NCBI GenBank assembly: GCA_016744775.1
Contig: JADGDS010000001.1
Coordinates: forward strand, 853,508 to 917,507
Length of the DNA stretch: 64,000 bases
Direction of reading: 5' to 3'
Source of the DNA: Candidatus Marithrix sp.
Lineage (GTDB): Bacteria; Pseudomonadota; Gammaproteobacteria; Beggiatoales; Beggiatoaceae
This document shows, piece after piece, positions 35,513 through 45,048 of this stretch. Under the pieces are notes generated by a model, which worked only from the letters and a program-made list of their open reading frames with translations, was not told the DNA's origin and made no database searches. The translations under genes and the position numbers were made by a program. How positions within the stretch are numbered: the first letter of the stretch is position 1; each line of letters opens with the position of its first letter.

Positions 35513-35946
35513 TAGATATAAAACATGAAATTGATAGACATATCAAACGAATAGATGCAATATTGCCAGATATTCAAAATTGGTTGCCTTTACAAAAGCA
35601 AGATTTTGATGATACTGAAAAAGTTATAACTATAGATTCATTTATCTATCGTTTTACCAAAATTCAAGATAAAATGGGAGATAAATTATTTCCTGCTGTA
35701 TTAAAAGAATTTCAAGAATATAAATCAAATATGCCGCTGATTGATGTTTTAAATAAATTAGAAAAATTTGAACTAATAGATAGTGCTGATATGTGGATTG
35801 ATGCGAGAAAGCTTAGAAATAATTTAACACATGATTATCCAAATAATGAAGATGATATAATAGAAGCGATAAATTTATCAATCACTAGTTATTTGAAAAT
35901 GAAAAAGGTATATACTGAAATGTTAAATGCTACTGGTGTATGTTAG
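35500..35946 (+). CDS. HEPN toxin of an MNT/HEPN pair
   Basis: A 148-residue helical protein. The HEPN catalytic motif R-x4-H-x-Y appears as RNNLTHDY near residue 112-119, preceded by ADMWIDARKL. HEPN toxins cut RNA (in known cases tRNA or mRNA) and the tyrosine is the AMPylation target. The sequence is of the longer HEPN kind (FIYRFTKIQDKMGDKLFPAV) rather than DUF86 proper. It starts at an ATG within the end of the antitoxin gene. Confidence 0.82.
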   Translation: MLQLIDIKHEIDRHIKRIDAILPDIQNWLPLQKQDFDDTEKVITIDSFIYRFTKIQDKMGDKLFPAVLKEFQEYKSNMPLIDVLNKLEKFELIDSADMWIDARKLRNNLTHDYPNNEDDIIEAINLSITSYLKMKKVYTEMLNATGVC

Positions 35947-35960
35947 ATTATTGCATATAT

Positions 35961-35995
35961 CAAACCTGACAGGTTTTAAAAACCTGTCAGGTTTG
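35961..35995. repeat. CAAACCTGACAGGTTTT palindrome (possible bidirectional terminator)
   Basis: Perfect 17-base arms around a single A, lying 14 bases after the HEPN stop and ten bases before the convergent gldG-like stop. Same family as 17326-17359. Here its A/T arms and position fit a terminator for both strands. Confidence 0.8.
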
Positions 35996-36004
35996 TTGTT
36001 TAAG

Positions 36005-37816
36005 TTAATTTCTCCGTCGTCTGCGACTAGACATACCAAACCAAATTCCCAACATTCCTATCAATATCGGCATTAATCCAATATTAAAAAACATCATTTG
36101 AGTTTCTAGTCGTTCTATGTCTTTTTGTAGTGCATGTTGTACATTACGCAGTTCTTTTCTTATTTTGATTTTTTCTTCACGGAAACCTACTATTGCTTGT
36201 TGTTGTTGAATATTTAAGCTTAGTTCGTTGCCGCTTTGTTTATCAGTTTGCAAGCTATTAATTTTTTGTTCAGTTTGTTCTAATCTGGCTTGCAATTCTC
36301 TTTCTTTTTCACGAAAGCGAAATTCTGCTGTTTGTTGAATTTCTGCTACTTTGGTAAATGGACGAGTAGAAGTTCCACGATTACGTACACTGATTAAGTC
36401 AGTGCTGCCGCTTAGATTATCTAAGGCATTAGAAACAAAAGTTGCATTTGCTGCATGAGGCATTGCTAATCTTTGCCCAAATAAATTTTGCACTCTTACC
36501 CAAAATTTATCTTCTAACAAATCTGTATCAGCTACTACAATCACGTTAATATCTGATTCTTTCACAGAATTTTCCTTATCAGGAAATGCTGTTTTAACTT
36601 TGCCAGTTACTCGTGCCGCTAAAGTGAATTTACCTTCTTGTTTGAAATCTCGCGCTAAATCTTCTGGTTGAGAAAACATACCTAGTTTTTTGACATCTAT
36701 CTTCATAGCCATATTACTAGTTTCGATTAAAGGTACAATTTTAGTTGCAACATCACCTTTTTTAACAATAGCTCCCGGTGTAGCAAGTATCATATTATCA
36801 AGTTTCGCGGTGATAATATCGCTTTTATTAAAATTATGTTTCGCATTTAAATCCATCCATACCGGATATGTTACCACTATCGCACTATTACCCTTTTGCA
36901 TTTGAACTTTCTTAGCAGCGCGAAGATCACCTACCACTTTTTCCGCTACTATTTCAATTCCCCAAGCATCAAACAACTTGCTTAAATCAGAATTACGTGG
37001 AGCCTGCATAGCCGCTAAAGGATTTTTAGGATCAGTTGGTGGCTTATAAGCTTCAGAATAAGGATCAGCAAATACAATCGCCTTACCACCTTTTAGCACA
37101 AATTGATCAATCGCATATAAAGTATCATCACTCAAATCTTTAGGATGTACCAACATTAAGACATCAACATCTTCATCAATCTCAGTTTCAAGTTGTCTAA
37201 TTTCAAATAATTGACTTAAATGATCAACAATCATCCAAGATGAATCTCTATCACCTTGAATTGGCAAACTACTCATTAAACCAACTACAGTTTTCTTAGT
37301 ATTATTGAGTTGATAAATTAGCTGAGTTAAATCATATTCTAAAAATTCTTCACGATTTGGAGAGAAAAATGCAATTACTTTCTCATCATCAGTAGAATTA
37401 GTGGCAGCTAAACCAAAATAAAATTTAGTATTACTATTATCTACAGGCACACCTTGTATGCCATAGCCTTCTGCACTATCTTCAGCTTCAGAAAAAGGTT
37501 CAGGATCAATAATATGTAAATTAATATTATTTCCTGCTAAACGTTGATATTCTTCTAATAATTCTCGCACTCGCACAGTATAATGGCTGACAGCCGGCAA
37601 ACCACTGGCAAGTTTTTTAGACAGATAAAAACGTAAAGTTATTGGCTCTTCTAAGTTAGCCAAAATATTCTTAGTGCCTTGTGACAAAGTATAAAGTTTA
37701 TTATCGGTTAAATCTAAGCGAGCCGATGTTAAAGTAGTATTACTGATAATATTGACAGCTAATAATAATGCAATTGCCATCAAGAAGCCGCTGCTAGTAA
37801 GTATTTTTTTATTCAT
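36005..37816 (-). CDS. GldG-family ABC transport auxiliary protein
   Basis: A 603-residue membrane-anchored protein of the GldG/ABC_transp_aux family. It has an N-terminal membrane helix (LMAIALLLAVNIISNTT), a long periplasmic region with LDLTDNKLYTLSQGTKNIL and PEPFSEAEDSAEGYGIQGVPV, a Rossmann-like portion (VDVLMLVHPKDLSD, KAIVFADPYSEA), a coiled coil (about 510-575, RFREKERELQARLEQTEQK) and a C-terminal helix (FFNIGLMPILIGMLGIWFG) with a basic RRRR end. It is the third gene of the exporter operon, four bases after the permease. Substrate unknown; in gliding bacteroidetes the counterpart takes part in motility, which need not hold here. Confidence 0.9.
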   Translation of the reverse strand: MNKKILTSSGFLMAIALLLAVNIISNTTLTSARLDLTDNKLYTLSQGTKNILANLEEPITLRFYLSKKLASGLPAVSHYTVRVRELLEEYQRLAGNNINLHIIDPEPFSEAEDSAEGYGIQGVPVDNSNTKFYFGLAATNSTDDEKVIAFFSPNREEFLEYDLTQLIYQLNNTKKTVVGLMSSLPIQGDRDSSWMIVDHLSQLFEIRQLETEIDEDVDVLMLVHPKDLSDDTLYAIDQFVLKGGKAIVFADPYSEAYKPPTDPKNPLAAMQAPRNSDLSKLFDAWGIEIVAEKVVGDLRAAKKVQMQKGNSAIVVTYPVWMDLNAKHNFNKSDIITAKLDNMILATPGAIVKKGDVATKIVPLIETSNMAMKIDVKKLGMFSQPEDLARDFKQEGKFTLAARVTGKVKTAFPDKENSVKESDINVIVVADTDLLEDKFWVRVQNLFGQRLAMPHAANATFVSNALDNLSGSTDLISVRNRGTSTRPFTKVAEIQQTAEFRFREKERELQARLEQTEQKINSLQTDKQSGNELSLNIQQQQAIVGFREEKIKIRKELRNVQHALQKDIERLETQMMFFNIGLMPILIGMLGIWFGMSSRRRRRN

Positions 37817-37820
37817 AATA

Positions 37821-38558
37821 TTAATCAGCCTTTTTCATTTCAATTATAATAGCAGTACAAAACAACCAAAACGTAATTAAAGATAAGAAATAAATAATAT
37901 CTCGTAAATCAATTACCCCTTTAACAACAGAATAAAAATGAGTCAAAAAGCTAAATGAACTGATAGTTTCGACTATTATTTGAGGTGCCCAGCTAAAGAA
38001 ATCTAACACCATTGAAAAACCACTGAGAATAAAAACTAAACAAACTACTACAGTAATCACAAAGGCAATAACTTGATTTTTAGTAAGCGCAGAAATACTG
38101 GAACCAATAGCCAAAAAAGCACCTGCCATCAACAAACTACCCAAATAACCAGCAGCAATGACAGCATTATCAGGCTCACCTAAATAATTCACTGTCATCC
38201 ACATTGGAAATGTAAGAAATAATGCGATAGTGGTAAATGCCCAAGCGGCTAAAAATTTGGCTACAACTGCCTCACCAATAGTAACAGGTAAAGTTAATAA
38301 CAACTCTATACTACCGCTTTTACGTTCCTCAGCCCATAAACGCATAGTTAAAGCAGGAATAAGAAATAAATATAACCAAGGATGAAAAGTAAAAAAGGCG
38401 GATAAATCAGCTTGCCCTAAAGCAAAGAAATTGCCCAAATAAAAAGTAAAAATACCACTTAAAAACAAGAAAATAACGATAAATACATAAGCAATTGGAG
38501 TAGCGAAATAACTACTCAATTCTCGTTTAAATAAAACTGAAATTTGACTAAAACGCAT
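37821..38558 (-). CDS. ABC-2 type permease (GldF-like)
   Basis: A 245-residue inner-membrane protein with six predicted helices, for example YVFIVIFLFLSGIFTFYLG and FVITVVVCLVFILSGFS. The conserved MRLWAEERKSGSIELLLTLP lies after helix 2 as usual for the ABC-2 family. It lies between the ATPase and the GldG-type protein in a three-gene leftward operon with short spacers (11 and 4 bases). It forms the membrane channel of the exporter. Confidence 0.92.
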   Translation of the reverse strand: MRFSQISVLFKRELSSYFATPIAYVFIVIFLFLSGIFTFYLGNFFALGQADLSAFFTFHPWLYLFLIPALTMRLWAEERKSGSIELLLTLPVTIGEAVVAKFLAAWAFTTIALFLTFPMWMTVNYLGEPDNAVIAAGYLGSLLMAGAFLAIGSSISALTKNQVIAFVITVVVCLVFILSGFSMVLDFFSWAPQIIVETISSFSFLTHFYSVVKGVIDLRDIIYFLSLITFWLFCTAIIIEMKKAD

Positions 38559-38569
38559 GAAATTAACCC

Positions 38570-39514
38570 TTAAACTCCTGTTGTAATTGTTCTAAACACA
38601 TCATCCAAACGCCCTTTATTGACAAACATCTCCTCAATTTCCCACTTTTGTTGATGAATATGTTGACTAATTTCGGCAATTATAGAACGATTAGCTTCAG
38701 GAAAAACCTGATAAGTTAATAAGCCGCTATCGCCTTCACTCAAAGCCTCTAATTTATAAACACCAGAAACTTCTAATAAAGACTTACGTAACTCATTAGC
38801 CTGATCAGCCGCTGCTCTTACACTAATAGTAATAGAATTATGATATTGAGATTTAGCTTCCAACTCTGTTGGCGTGCCATCAGCGACAATTTTACCATTA
38901 GTAATAATGATAGCGCGATTACAAACAGCATGAACTTCCTCAAGAATATGAGTAGAAAGAATAATAACCTTCTCTTTAGCCATATTTTGGATAAGGTTAC
39001 GAACCTCATGCTTTTGATTAGGATCTAATCCATCGGTAGGTTCATCTAAAATTAACACATCAGGATCATGTAAAATAGCTTGTGCCAAACCAACGCGCCG
39101 TTTAAAACCTTTAGAAAGAGTATCAATAGACTGATAAACCACCTTATCTAAATTAACTCTTTGAATAGTTTCATCAACACGACGAGACTTCTCTCTACCT
39201 TTAAAACCGCGAACCTCTGCGATAAAATCCAGAAAAGCGATAGTAGTCATATCAGGATAAGCCGGAGCCCCTTCAGGCAAATAACCAAGCCGCTGCTTAA
39301 CCTTAATAGGATCATTGACAATATCATCGCCATCAACAGAAACACTACCACTGCTAGGGGTTAAAAAACCAGTAATCATCTTCATAGTAGTAGATTTCCC
39401 GGCACCATTAGGCCCCAGAAACCCCAAAACTTCACCCCGATTTACCTGAAAGCTTATATCATCCACAGCCATCAAGGAACCAAATTCCTTATATAAATTC
39501 TTAATATTAACCAT
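38570..39514 (-). CDS. ABC transporter ATP-binding protein (GldA-like)
   Basis: A 314-residue ATPase. Walker A is GPNGAGKST (36-44), the signature LSKGFKRRVGLAQAI and Walker B VLILDEPTDGLDP. The region KQRLGYLPEGAPAYPDMT is the form seen in the GldA/YhaQ group, and a 75-residue C-terminal extension (SGLLTYQVFPEANRS) follows the ATPase core. It starts the three-gene operon. The promoter should lie in the 125-base gap to the next gene. Confidence 0.92.
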   Translation of the reverse strand: MVNIKNLYKEFGSLMAVDDISFQVNRGEVLGFLGPNGAGKSTTMKMITGFLTPSSGSVSVDGDDIVNDPIKVKQRLGYLPEGAPAYPDMTTIAFLDFIAEVRGFKGREKSRRVDETIQRVNLDKVVYQSIDTLSKGFKRRVGLAQAILHDPDVLILDEPTDGLDPNQKHEVRNLIQNMAKEKVIILSTHILEEVHAVCNRAIIITNGKIVADGTPTELEAKSQYHNSITISVRAAADQANELRKSLLEVSGVYKLEALSEGDSGLLTYQVFPEANRSIIAEISQHIHQQKWEIEEMFVNKGRLDDVFRTITTGV

Positions 39515-39639
39515 AGAATATAATTAATGTCGTTATAGAAAGTATATTATATAGGGTTTTAATTGGCTGGTTCAAATATGATCGCTATCATTTTAAGTTC
39601 TTAGACATTTACCTTATAATTTCCATAGATTTATAGATA

Positions 39640-41685
39640 TTAGTTAATAACCCCGTGATAACGCCCAAACCAATAGGCGATAAGAAAATCAATTCCTGAT
39701 AAGCCTGTTCTTATGGGGCCTTTATGTAAATTAAAAGGATTTTCTTTCCAGTAATAACTAGATGCGGCGGACTCAAATAAAGGATAAGCGCGTAAACTTT
39801 GTACACGATCAGCAGCTTTTGCGCGTCTGTATTTCCAGATCATTTCTGGATAAGGTGAGGCTGTGTGTTTAGGATTGATTGTCCAATCAATTTCATATTT
39901 TCCACGTATAGTTGGTATTTCGCGCAAACGCCATAAGGCTTGTTCAATCCAGAAAGGACGATTCGGTTTATTACGTAATGTACCAGAAATAAGTTTAAAT
40001 AGCCCCATACGATGTGTCAACATATGTTCATCTGCATCTTCAAGAAACTTACGGTAATCATTGGCTTCTTCTGACTGTTCACCAGCTGTATCAACAAAGC
40101 TCAAGTAATTGAGATAGAATGACCAAATCTTCAGATGATTTCCCGACCAATCACTGACCACACCCGCAATATTGGTTAAATTCCATTCTGTTTTCTTGGA
40201 GTAGATTTTGAGACGTCTGTAGCATTCTCTTATATCTTTATTCCACTCCAGAATATATTGATAATTGGGTTTATCTCGCAGCATATAATACAATACCAGA
40301 TTCAACTGCATGGAACGTGGCCATTTCCTGACTTGATAAACCCTACTGAAACCGCAGTTCGTTACAAATAAGGATTTATGCTTATAACGTAAAGCAATCA
40401 GGGCTTCAATCATGCGTGTACGAATATCACCATAGCGTTTTGTAATGTCAGCATATTCAGGGCTTGATAGAGTACGCAAGGCTTTTGTTGACCAATAAGC
40501 TGCAATCACAATGCCCCTGCTCATATCATTATTGCCACCACGCTTGTATTCTACTGCGCTAAACTCGGAATATTGCATCCTACCCCGTCGCCATTCGGGA
40601 TTGTTATTGGCACGACCACGATCCAGCATGATGGTACGTGCGAAGGTATCAGCAAGCTTATCATTAGGATTTGTACGCACAATATCAATCGCATTTATAA
40701 CAGCATTAAGCGATTTTAGCATCTTGTTTAAGGCTGAAGGGTCTCGTGTGACGAGATATTTTTTTGCCATTGCAGACACATAAACGCCTGTCCATATTAA
40801 AGCATCACCATCATGTCGATAGCGTTTTTCCCACTCATCCCATTGTGAAACAAAGCCCAATTCATTGATTTGCAATTTTGAAACTTGTTCATCAAAAAAT
40901 GCCGCTTTAGCTTTTAGATTATAACGATAAGCACTGTTTCTGAGTTTGGCTTCTGCAATGCTGATTGGATCTATGATTTTTTGAATCACGCGCAGACGAT
41001 TTGGATTTTGTTGATAATAGTTGTAATCAGTGGGATCGAAAACCCAATAATGAATACTATTCTTAAATTCTTGCCGCTGAGTATAGGGGGCGATTTGAGG
41101 CAGTGCATGAAACTCAGCTTGAGAATAATTTGGAAGCACTGTTGTTATGAATCCCAAGGAAGATGCGCTGGGATTATCTGTTGTGGGAAGATCAATACGC
41201 TGGTTTGTCCATAGGGGTTGTATCTGCAATTTACCTATTTTATGCCATGATTCGTAAAATTTATAGTATTTTCCTTGGTAATAGGCTGAATATTCTCCAC
41301 TATATTCATTTGCACTATCTTTAGGTATGAGGGTTTCTATGATTCTTATCGGAGTGTTTTTATTAAAATCAGCCTCACGGATAAAGCCATCGGCATGTTT
41401 AATATATCCGACTACATCAAGATCATAAGTCATCATAATGCTGCCATCAGAATAGAGTTCTACTGTGCCTTCAATTGCGCTTGAAATATGGTCTGTATAA
41501 TCTTTCAACTTGACCAGCTTATAATGTCCATTTTGCCAACGCACTTCGGCTTTGCCGGTATAAGTACCGGCATAATCATTACCTGAGAAGCTGTAAATAC
41601 CTTCAATAGAAGTTGCAAAAACTATGCTATTTATGCATAACAACAAGCAGAGGCTCAATCCCTGAAAAGGGTACAAATTAATCAT
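39640..41685 (-). CDS. Large secreted protein, paralogue 1 (no LamG domain)
   Basis: A 681-residue exported protein with a signal peptide ending near NSIVFATS. The N-terminal region has GIYSFSGNDYAGTYTGKAEV, a small beta domain, followed by a long helical part (about 210-680) with WVFDPTDYNYYQQNPNRL, DEWEKRYRHDGDALIWTGVY, and repeated Trp/Tyr motifs. This resembles an alpha/alpha barrel of the glycan-enzyme type (DGDALIWTG, TKALRTL), but the family is not recognised. It is a tandem duplicate of the next gene (about 80 percent identical protein over 640 residues) and lacks only its N-terminal LamG-like domain. Confidence 0.8.
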   Translation of the reverse strand: MINLYPFQGLSLCLLLCINSIVFATSIEGIYSFSGNDYAGTYTGKAEVRWQNGHYKLVKLKDYTDHISSAIEGTVELYSDGSIMMTYDLDVVGYIKHADGFIREADFNKNTPIRIIETLIPKDSANEYSGEYSAYYQGKYYKFYESWHKIGKLQIQPLWTNQRIDLPTTDNPSASSLGFITTVLPNYSQAEFHALPQIAPYTQRQEFKNSIHYWVFDPTDYNYYQQNPNRLRVIQKIIDPISIAEAKLRNSAYRYNLKAKAAFFDEQVSKLQINELGFVSQWDEWEKRYRHDGDALIWTGVYVSAMAKKYLVTRDPSALNKMLKSLNAVINAIDIVRTNPNDKLADTFARTIMLDRGRANNNPEWRRGRMQYSEFSAVEYKRGGNNDMSRGIVIAAYWSTKALRTLSSPEYADITKRYGDIRTRMIEALIALRYKHKSLFVTNCGFSRVYQVRKWPRSMQLNLVLYYMLRDKPNYQYILEWNKDIRECYRRLKIYSKKTEWNLTNIAGVVSDWSGNHLKIWSFYLNYLSFVDTAGEQSEEANDYRKFLEDADEHMLTHRMGLFKLISGTLRNKPNRPFWIEQALWRLREIPTIRGKYEIDWTINPKHTASPYPEMIWKYRRAKAADRVQSLRAYPLFESAASSYYWKENPFNLHKGPIRTGLSGIDFLIAYWFGRYHGVIN

Positions 41686-41700
41686 AATACTATGCCTTAT

Positions 41701-44256
41701 TTACATATCTTCCTTAATCACCCCATGGTAACGTCCAAACCAATAGGCTATAAGAAAATCAATTGCCGATAAGCCTGTTCTTATGGGGCCTTTATACAAA
41801 TTAAAAGGATTTTGTTTCCAGTAATAACTGGAAGCGGCGGATTCAAATAAAGGATAAGCCCGTAAACTTTGTACACGATCTTCAGGATTTTTACCTGTGT
41901 ATTTCCAGATTAGTTCTGGATAAGCTGAGGCTGTGTGTTTAGGATTGATCGTCCAATCTATTTCATATTGCCCACGTATAGTAGGTATTTCGCGCAAACG
42001 CCATACAGCTTGTTCAATCCAGAAAGGATGATTGGGTTGATGACGTAATGTACCGGAAATCAGTTTAAACAGCCCCATACGATGTGTCAACATGTGTTGA
42101 TCTGCATCTTGAAAAAACTTACGATAATCATTGGCTTCTTCTGACTGTTGTCCAGCAGCATCAACAAAGCCCAAATAATTGAGATAGAGTGACCAAATAC
42201 CCAGATGATTTGCTGACCAATCACTGACCACGCCCCCAATATTGCTGAAATTCAATTCTGTCTGCTCGGAATAGATTTTGATATTTCTGTAGCATTCCTT
42301 GATATCATCATTCCAATTAAGAATATGTTGATAATTGGGTTTATCCTGCACCAGATTATACAAGACCAGATTCAACTGCATGGAACGTGGCCATTTATAG
42401 AATTGATCAAGCTTACTTAAGCCGCAGTTATTAACAAATAAGGATTTATGCTGATTACGTAAAGCAATCAGAGCTTCAATCATGCGTGTACGAATATCAC
42501 CATACTGCTTTGTAATGTCAGCATATTGCTGGCTGGATAGACTACGCAAGGCTTTTGTTGACCAATAGGCTGCAATCATAATGCCCCTGTTCATATCAGG
42601 ATTGCCATCACGCTTGTATTCTACTGTGCTAAACTCGGAATATTGCATAGTACCCTGTCGCCATTCAGGATTGCTATTAGCACGACCACGATCTAGCATG
42701 ATGGTACGTGCGAAGGTTTCACCAAGATTGTCATTAGGATTTGTACGCACAATATCAATGGCATTGATAACAGCATTGAGTGATTTCAGCATTTTATTTA
42801 AGGCTGAAGAGTCTCGTGTGACTAGATATTTTTTTGCCATTGCAGACACATAAACACCTGTCCATAATAAAGAATCACCATCATGTAGATAGCGGTTTTC
42901 CCCGCTGTCCCATTTTGAAACAAAGCCCAATTCATTGATTTGCAATCTTGCAACTTCTTCATCAAAAAATGCGGCTTTAGCCTTTAGATTATAACGATAA
43001 GCACTGTTTCTGAGTTTAGCTTCTGTAAGGCTGATTGGATCTATTATTTTTTGAATAACGCGCAGACGGTTTGGATTTTGTTGATAATAGTTATAATCAG
43101 TAGGATCAAACACCCAATAATGAATACGATCTTTAAATTCTTGACGCTGGGTATAGGGTGCGATTTGAGGCAGTGCATGAAACTCAGATTCTTTATAGAA
43201 TGGAGACAGTTTTGTTATGGTTTCCAAGGATGATTGGCTGGCTGCTTTATCTGTTGTGGCAAGATCAATACGCTGGTTTGTCCATATGGGCTGTGCCTGC
43301 AATGTGCCTGTTTTACGCCATGATTCGGGAAAACTATAGCGTGTTCCTTGGTAAACCCCTGAATACTCGCCACTGTATTCATTTGCAGTATTGTTAGGTC
43401 TTAGGGTTTCTGTGATGCTAATTGGTGTGTTTTTATTAAAATCAGCCTCACGGATTAAGCCATCTATGTGTTTAATGTATCCAACCGTATCAAGATCATA
43501 ATTCATGCTAATACTGCCATCAGGATGAGCTTGTGCTGTGCCTTCAACTGCGCTTGAAATATGGTCTGTATAATCTTTCAACTTGACCAGCTTGTAATGA
43601 GCCTCTAGCCTACGTAATTCTGCTGTGCCACTATATTTGCCAGCATAATCATTACCAGAGAAGCTATAAATACCTTCAACAGAAGGAGCAAGACTTAAAC
43701 TATCAAGACGGGAATCTGATTGCCAGTTCATGACTCCAATCGCCCCTTTTGAGAAACTCTCATCATGAACTTCAAGTTTTAATTCACCATTCAGATAAAC
43801 CTTGATGTTAGAAGCAAAGGCATCAACGCTTAAATCGTACCATTGCCCATATTCAAGTGTAGTTGAACTTTCCGCAACTAGTGTCCAGTCATGATTGACT
43901 TTTCCAAGACCAATGATATTGCTTTCGGGCAGGATAAAGGCAACATAGCCACGCATATTGAAAGCCTCCTCAGTGGCATCAGTAATGCGAAACAAAATGC
44001 CCACAGCTTGACCAGCATTCACTTTAATACGCGCTGTATAATTAAAATCAGAAAAGTGGAGTTCAGTCAGTGCCTTATAGCCTAATACATTGGGTAGGAT
44101 AACTTGGCCATTTTCCCAGCTCCAGTTTCCATTATAAACTTGCCAATTGTGATTAAACGAAGCCTTATCAAAATTCTCATCAATACCTTTTGCAAAAGCT
44201 ATGGTAGTTATGCACAACAACAAGCACAAGTTCAATCCCTTCAGTAAACTAATCAT
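41701..44256 (-). CDS. Large secreted protein, paralogue 2 with N-terminal LamG/DUF1080-like domain
   Basis: An 851-residue exported protein. After the signal peptide (ends TIAFAKG) a LamG/DUF1080-like domain of about 170 residues is present (DENFDKASFNHNWQVYNGNW, WTLVAESSTTLEYGQWYDLS, GAIGVMNWQSDSRLDSL). The remaining 660 residues copy paralogue 1: GIYSFSGNDYAG, WVFDPTDYNYYQQNP, LHDGDSLLWTGVYVSAMA. The two stops and starts are 15 bases apart, a recent tandem duplication with later domain loss in paralogue 1. A substrate-binding or hydrolytic role on extracellular polymers is inferred from the LamG-like domain. Confidence 0.82.
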   Translation of the reverse strand: MISLLKGLNLCLLLCITTIAFAKGIDENFDKASFNHNWQVYNGNWSWENGQVILPNVLGYKALTELHFSDFNYTARIKVNAGQAVGILFRITDATEEAFNMRGYVAFILPESNIIGLGKVNHDWTLVAESSTTLEYGQWYDLSVDAFASNIKVYLNGELKLEVHDESFSKGAIGVMNWQSDSRLDSLSLAPSVEGIYSFSGNDYAGKYSGTAELRRLEAHYKLVKLKDYTDHISSAVEGTAQAHPDGSISMNYDLDTVGYIKHIDGLIREADFNKNTPISITETLRPNNTANEYSGEYSGVYQGTRYSFPESWRKTGTLQAQPIWTNQRIDLATTDKAASQSSLETITKLSPFYKESEFHALPQIAPYTQRQEFKDRIHYWVFDPTDYNYYQQNPNRLRVIQKIIDPISLTEAKLRNSAYRYNLKAKAAFFDEEVARLQINELGFVSKWDSGENRYLHDGDSLLWTGVYVSAMAKKYLVTRDSSALNKMLKSLNAVINAIDIVRTNPNDNLGETFARTIMLDRGRANSNPEWRQGTMQYSEFSTVEYKRDGNPDMNRGIMIAAYWSTKALRSLSSQQYADITKQYGDIRTRMIEALIALRNQHKSLFVNNCGLSKLDQFYKWPRSMQLNLVLYNLVQDKPNYQHILNWNDDIKECYRNIKIYSEQTELNFSNIGGVVSDWSANHLGIWSLYLNYLGFVDAAGQQSEEANDYRKFFQDADQHMLTHRMGLFKLISGTLRHQPNHPFWIEQAVWRLREIPTIRGQYEIDWTINPKHTASAYPELIWKYTGKNPEDRVQSLRAYPLFESAASSYYWKQNPFNLYKGPIRTGLSAIDFLIAYWFGRYHGVIKEDM

Positions 44257-44349
44257 AATACTGCCTTATTTTTTTAAATAGCATATAGGTGAATACACAG
44301 TCAACTCATTATTATGCGATGAATATACCAACTACATATAGTTTAAAAA

Positions 44350-44380
44350 AACTACAGGGATTGCATTTTAGCAGGGATTA
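44350..44380. mobile_element. MITE arm, AACTACAGGGATTGCAT family, solo
   Basis: A single arm (AACTACAGGGATTGCATTTT then AGCAGGGATTA) with no partner arm nearby. With the complete copy at 44890-44988 it brackets the relic genes between 44460 and 44843. Confidence 0.75.
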
Positions 44381-44459
44381 TATAGATATATATTACTATT
44401 ATCCATGTAATTATTATCTGATGTTACGCACTAGCCAGGATAAACGCTTATATAATTCA

Positions 44460-44740
44460 TTACCATTCATAACTATCTATTTTAAATGAAGCATTTCTAT
44501 ATGAAACCACACGTATTTTTGAGTTTTTGACATCAATATGCCATATATCATCAAATGATACACTGGCAAGCAAGTTAAGATTATCTCCATTTTTAGATGA
44601 CACCCAAAGCATTGTAACTTCTTTATTCTTGTCTTTAATACCAACAAGCAGTCTTCAATAGATTTAAAGTATAATCCTGATGCAGGATCATATTTCTCAA
44701 GATATACCATATCTTTTGCAACAGTTTTACTAATTTGCAT
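44460..44740 (-). pseudogene. Small unknown gene with frameshift
   Basis: It opens MQISKTVAKDMVYLEKYDPA and continues to FKSIEDCLLV. At about 44650 the frame slips, and another frame continues with GIKDKNKEVTMLWVSSKNGD, then SFDDIWHIDVKNSKIRVVSY to a stop at 44460. The two pieces together make a protein of about 93 residues. The family is not recognised. It directly follows a trace of an AAA ATPase gene on the same strand. Confidence 0.5.
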
Positions 44741-44771
44741 TTTTTATACCTAAAATATATTTTATAATAGC

Positions 44772-44843
44772 TTTGCTCATTAATAACAATTCTTGATAAT
44801 CGCTAATGGAACGGTAATTGGAAACACCGAAACGTAAAAGCAT
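44772..44843 (-). pseudogene. AAA ATPase relic (first 23 codons)
   Basis: From an ATG at 44843 the minus strand reads MLLRFGVSNYRSISDYQELL, the opening of AAA_15/AAA_21 ATPases (MLLRF-V-N-RSI), then continues about 20 codons without similarity and stops at 44734. Walker motifs are absent, so nearly all of the gene is deleted. It ends where the next relic begins. Confidence 0.55.
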
Positions 44844-44889
44844 AATGATAACTTTAATAAATGATTTGCTTGCAATACTAACATAAAAA

Positions 44890-44988
44890 AACTACAGGGA
44901 TTGCATGTAAGCAAGGATTAAACGTCACTTCGTTCCGTTATTAGATGTAAGAGAAATAAATCCCTGCTAAAATGCAATCCCTGTAGTT
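44890..44988. mobile_element. MITE-like repeat, AACTACAGGGATTGCAT family, copy 4 (complete)
   Basis: Arms AACTACAGGGATTGCATGTA and its imperfect complement ending CAATCCCTGTAGTT enclose a 40-base centre with a CGTCACTTCGTTCCGTTAT segment. It is the longest copy (99 bases). The ATTCGTTGTACTA motif follows at 45003, as it does near copy 2 (24709). Confidence 0.8.
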
Positions 44989-45048
44989 ATTATACAGTGG
45001 CTATTCGTTGTACTCAATCACCTGCATCAATAAACACCCAGTCAAAAA

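Noticed and set aside
44289-44489. 66-codon rightward ORF
   Set aside because: It reads through the solo MITE arm and lacks a ribosome site; composition is that of AT-rich noncoding DNA.
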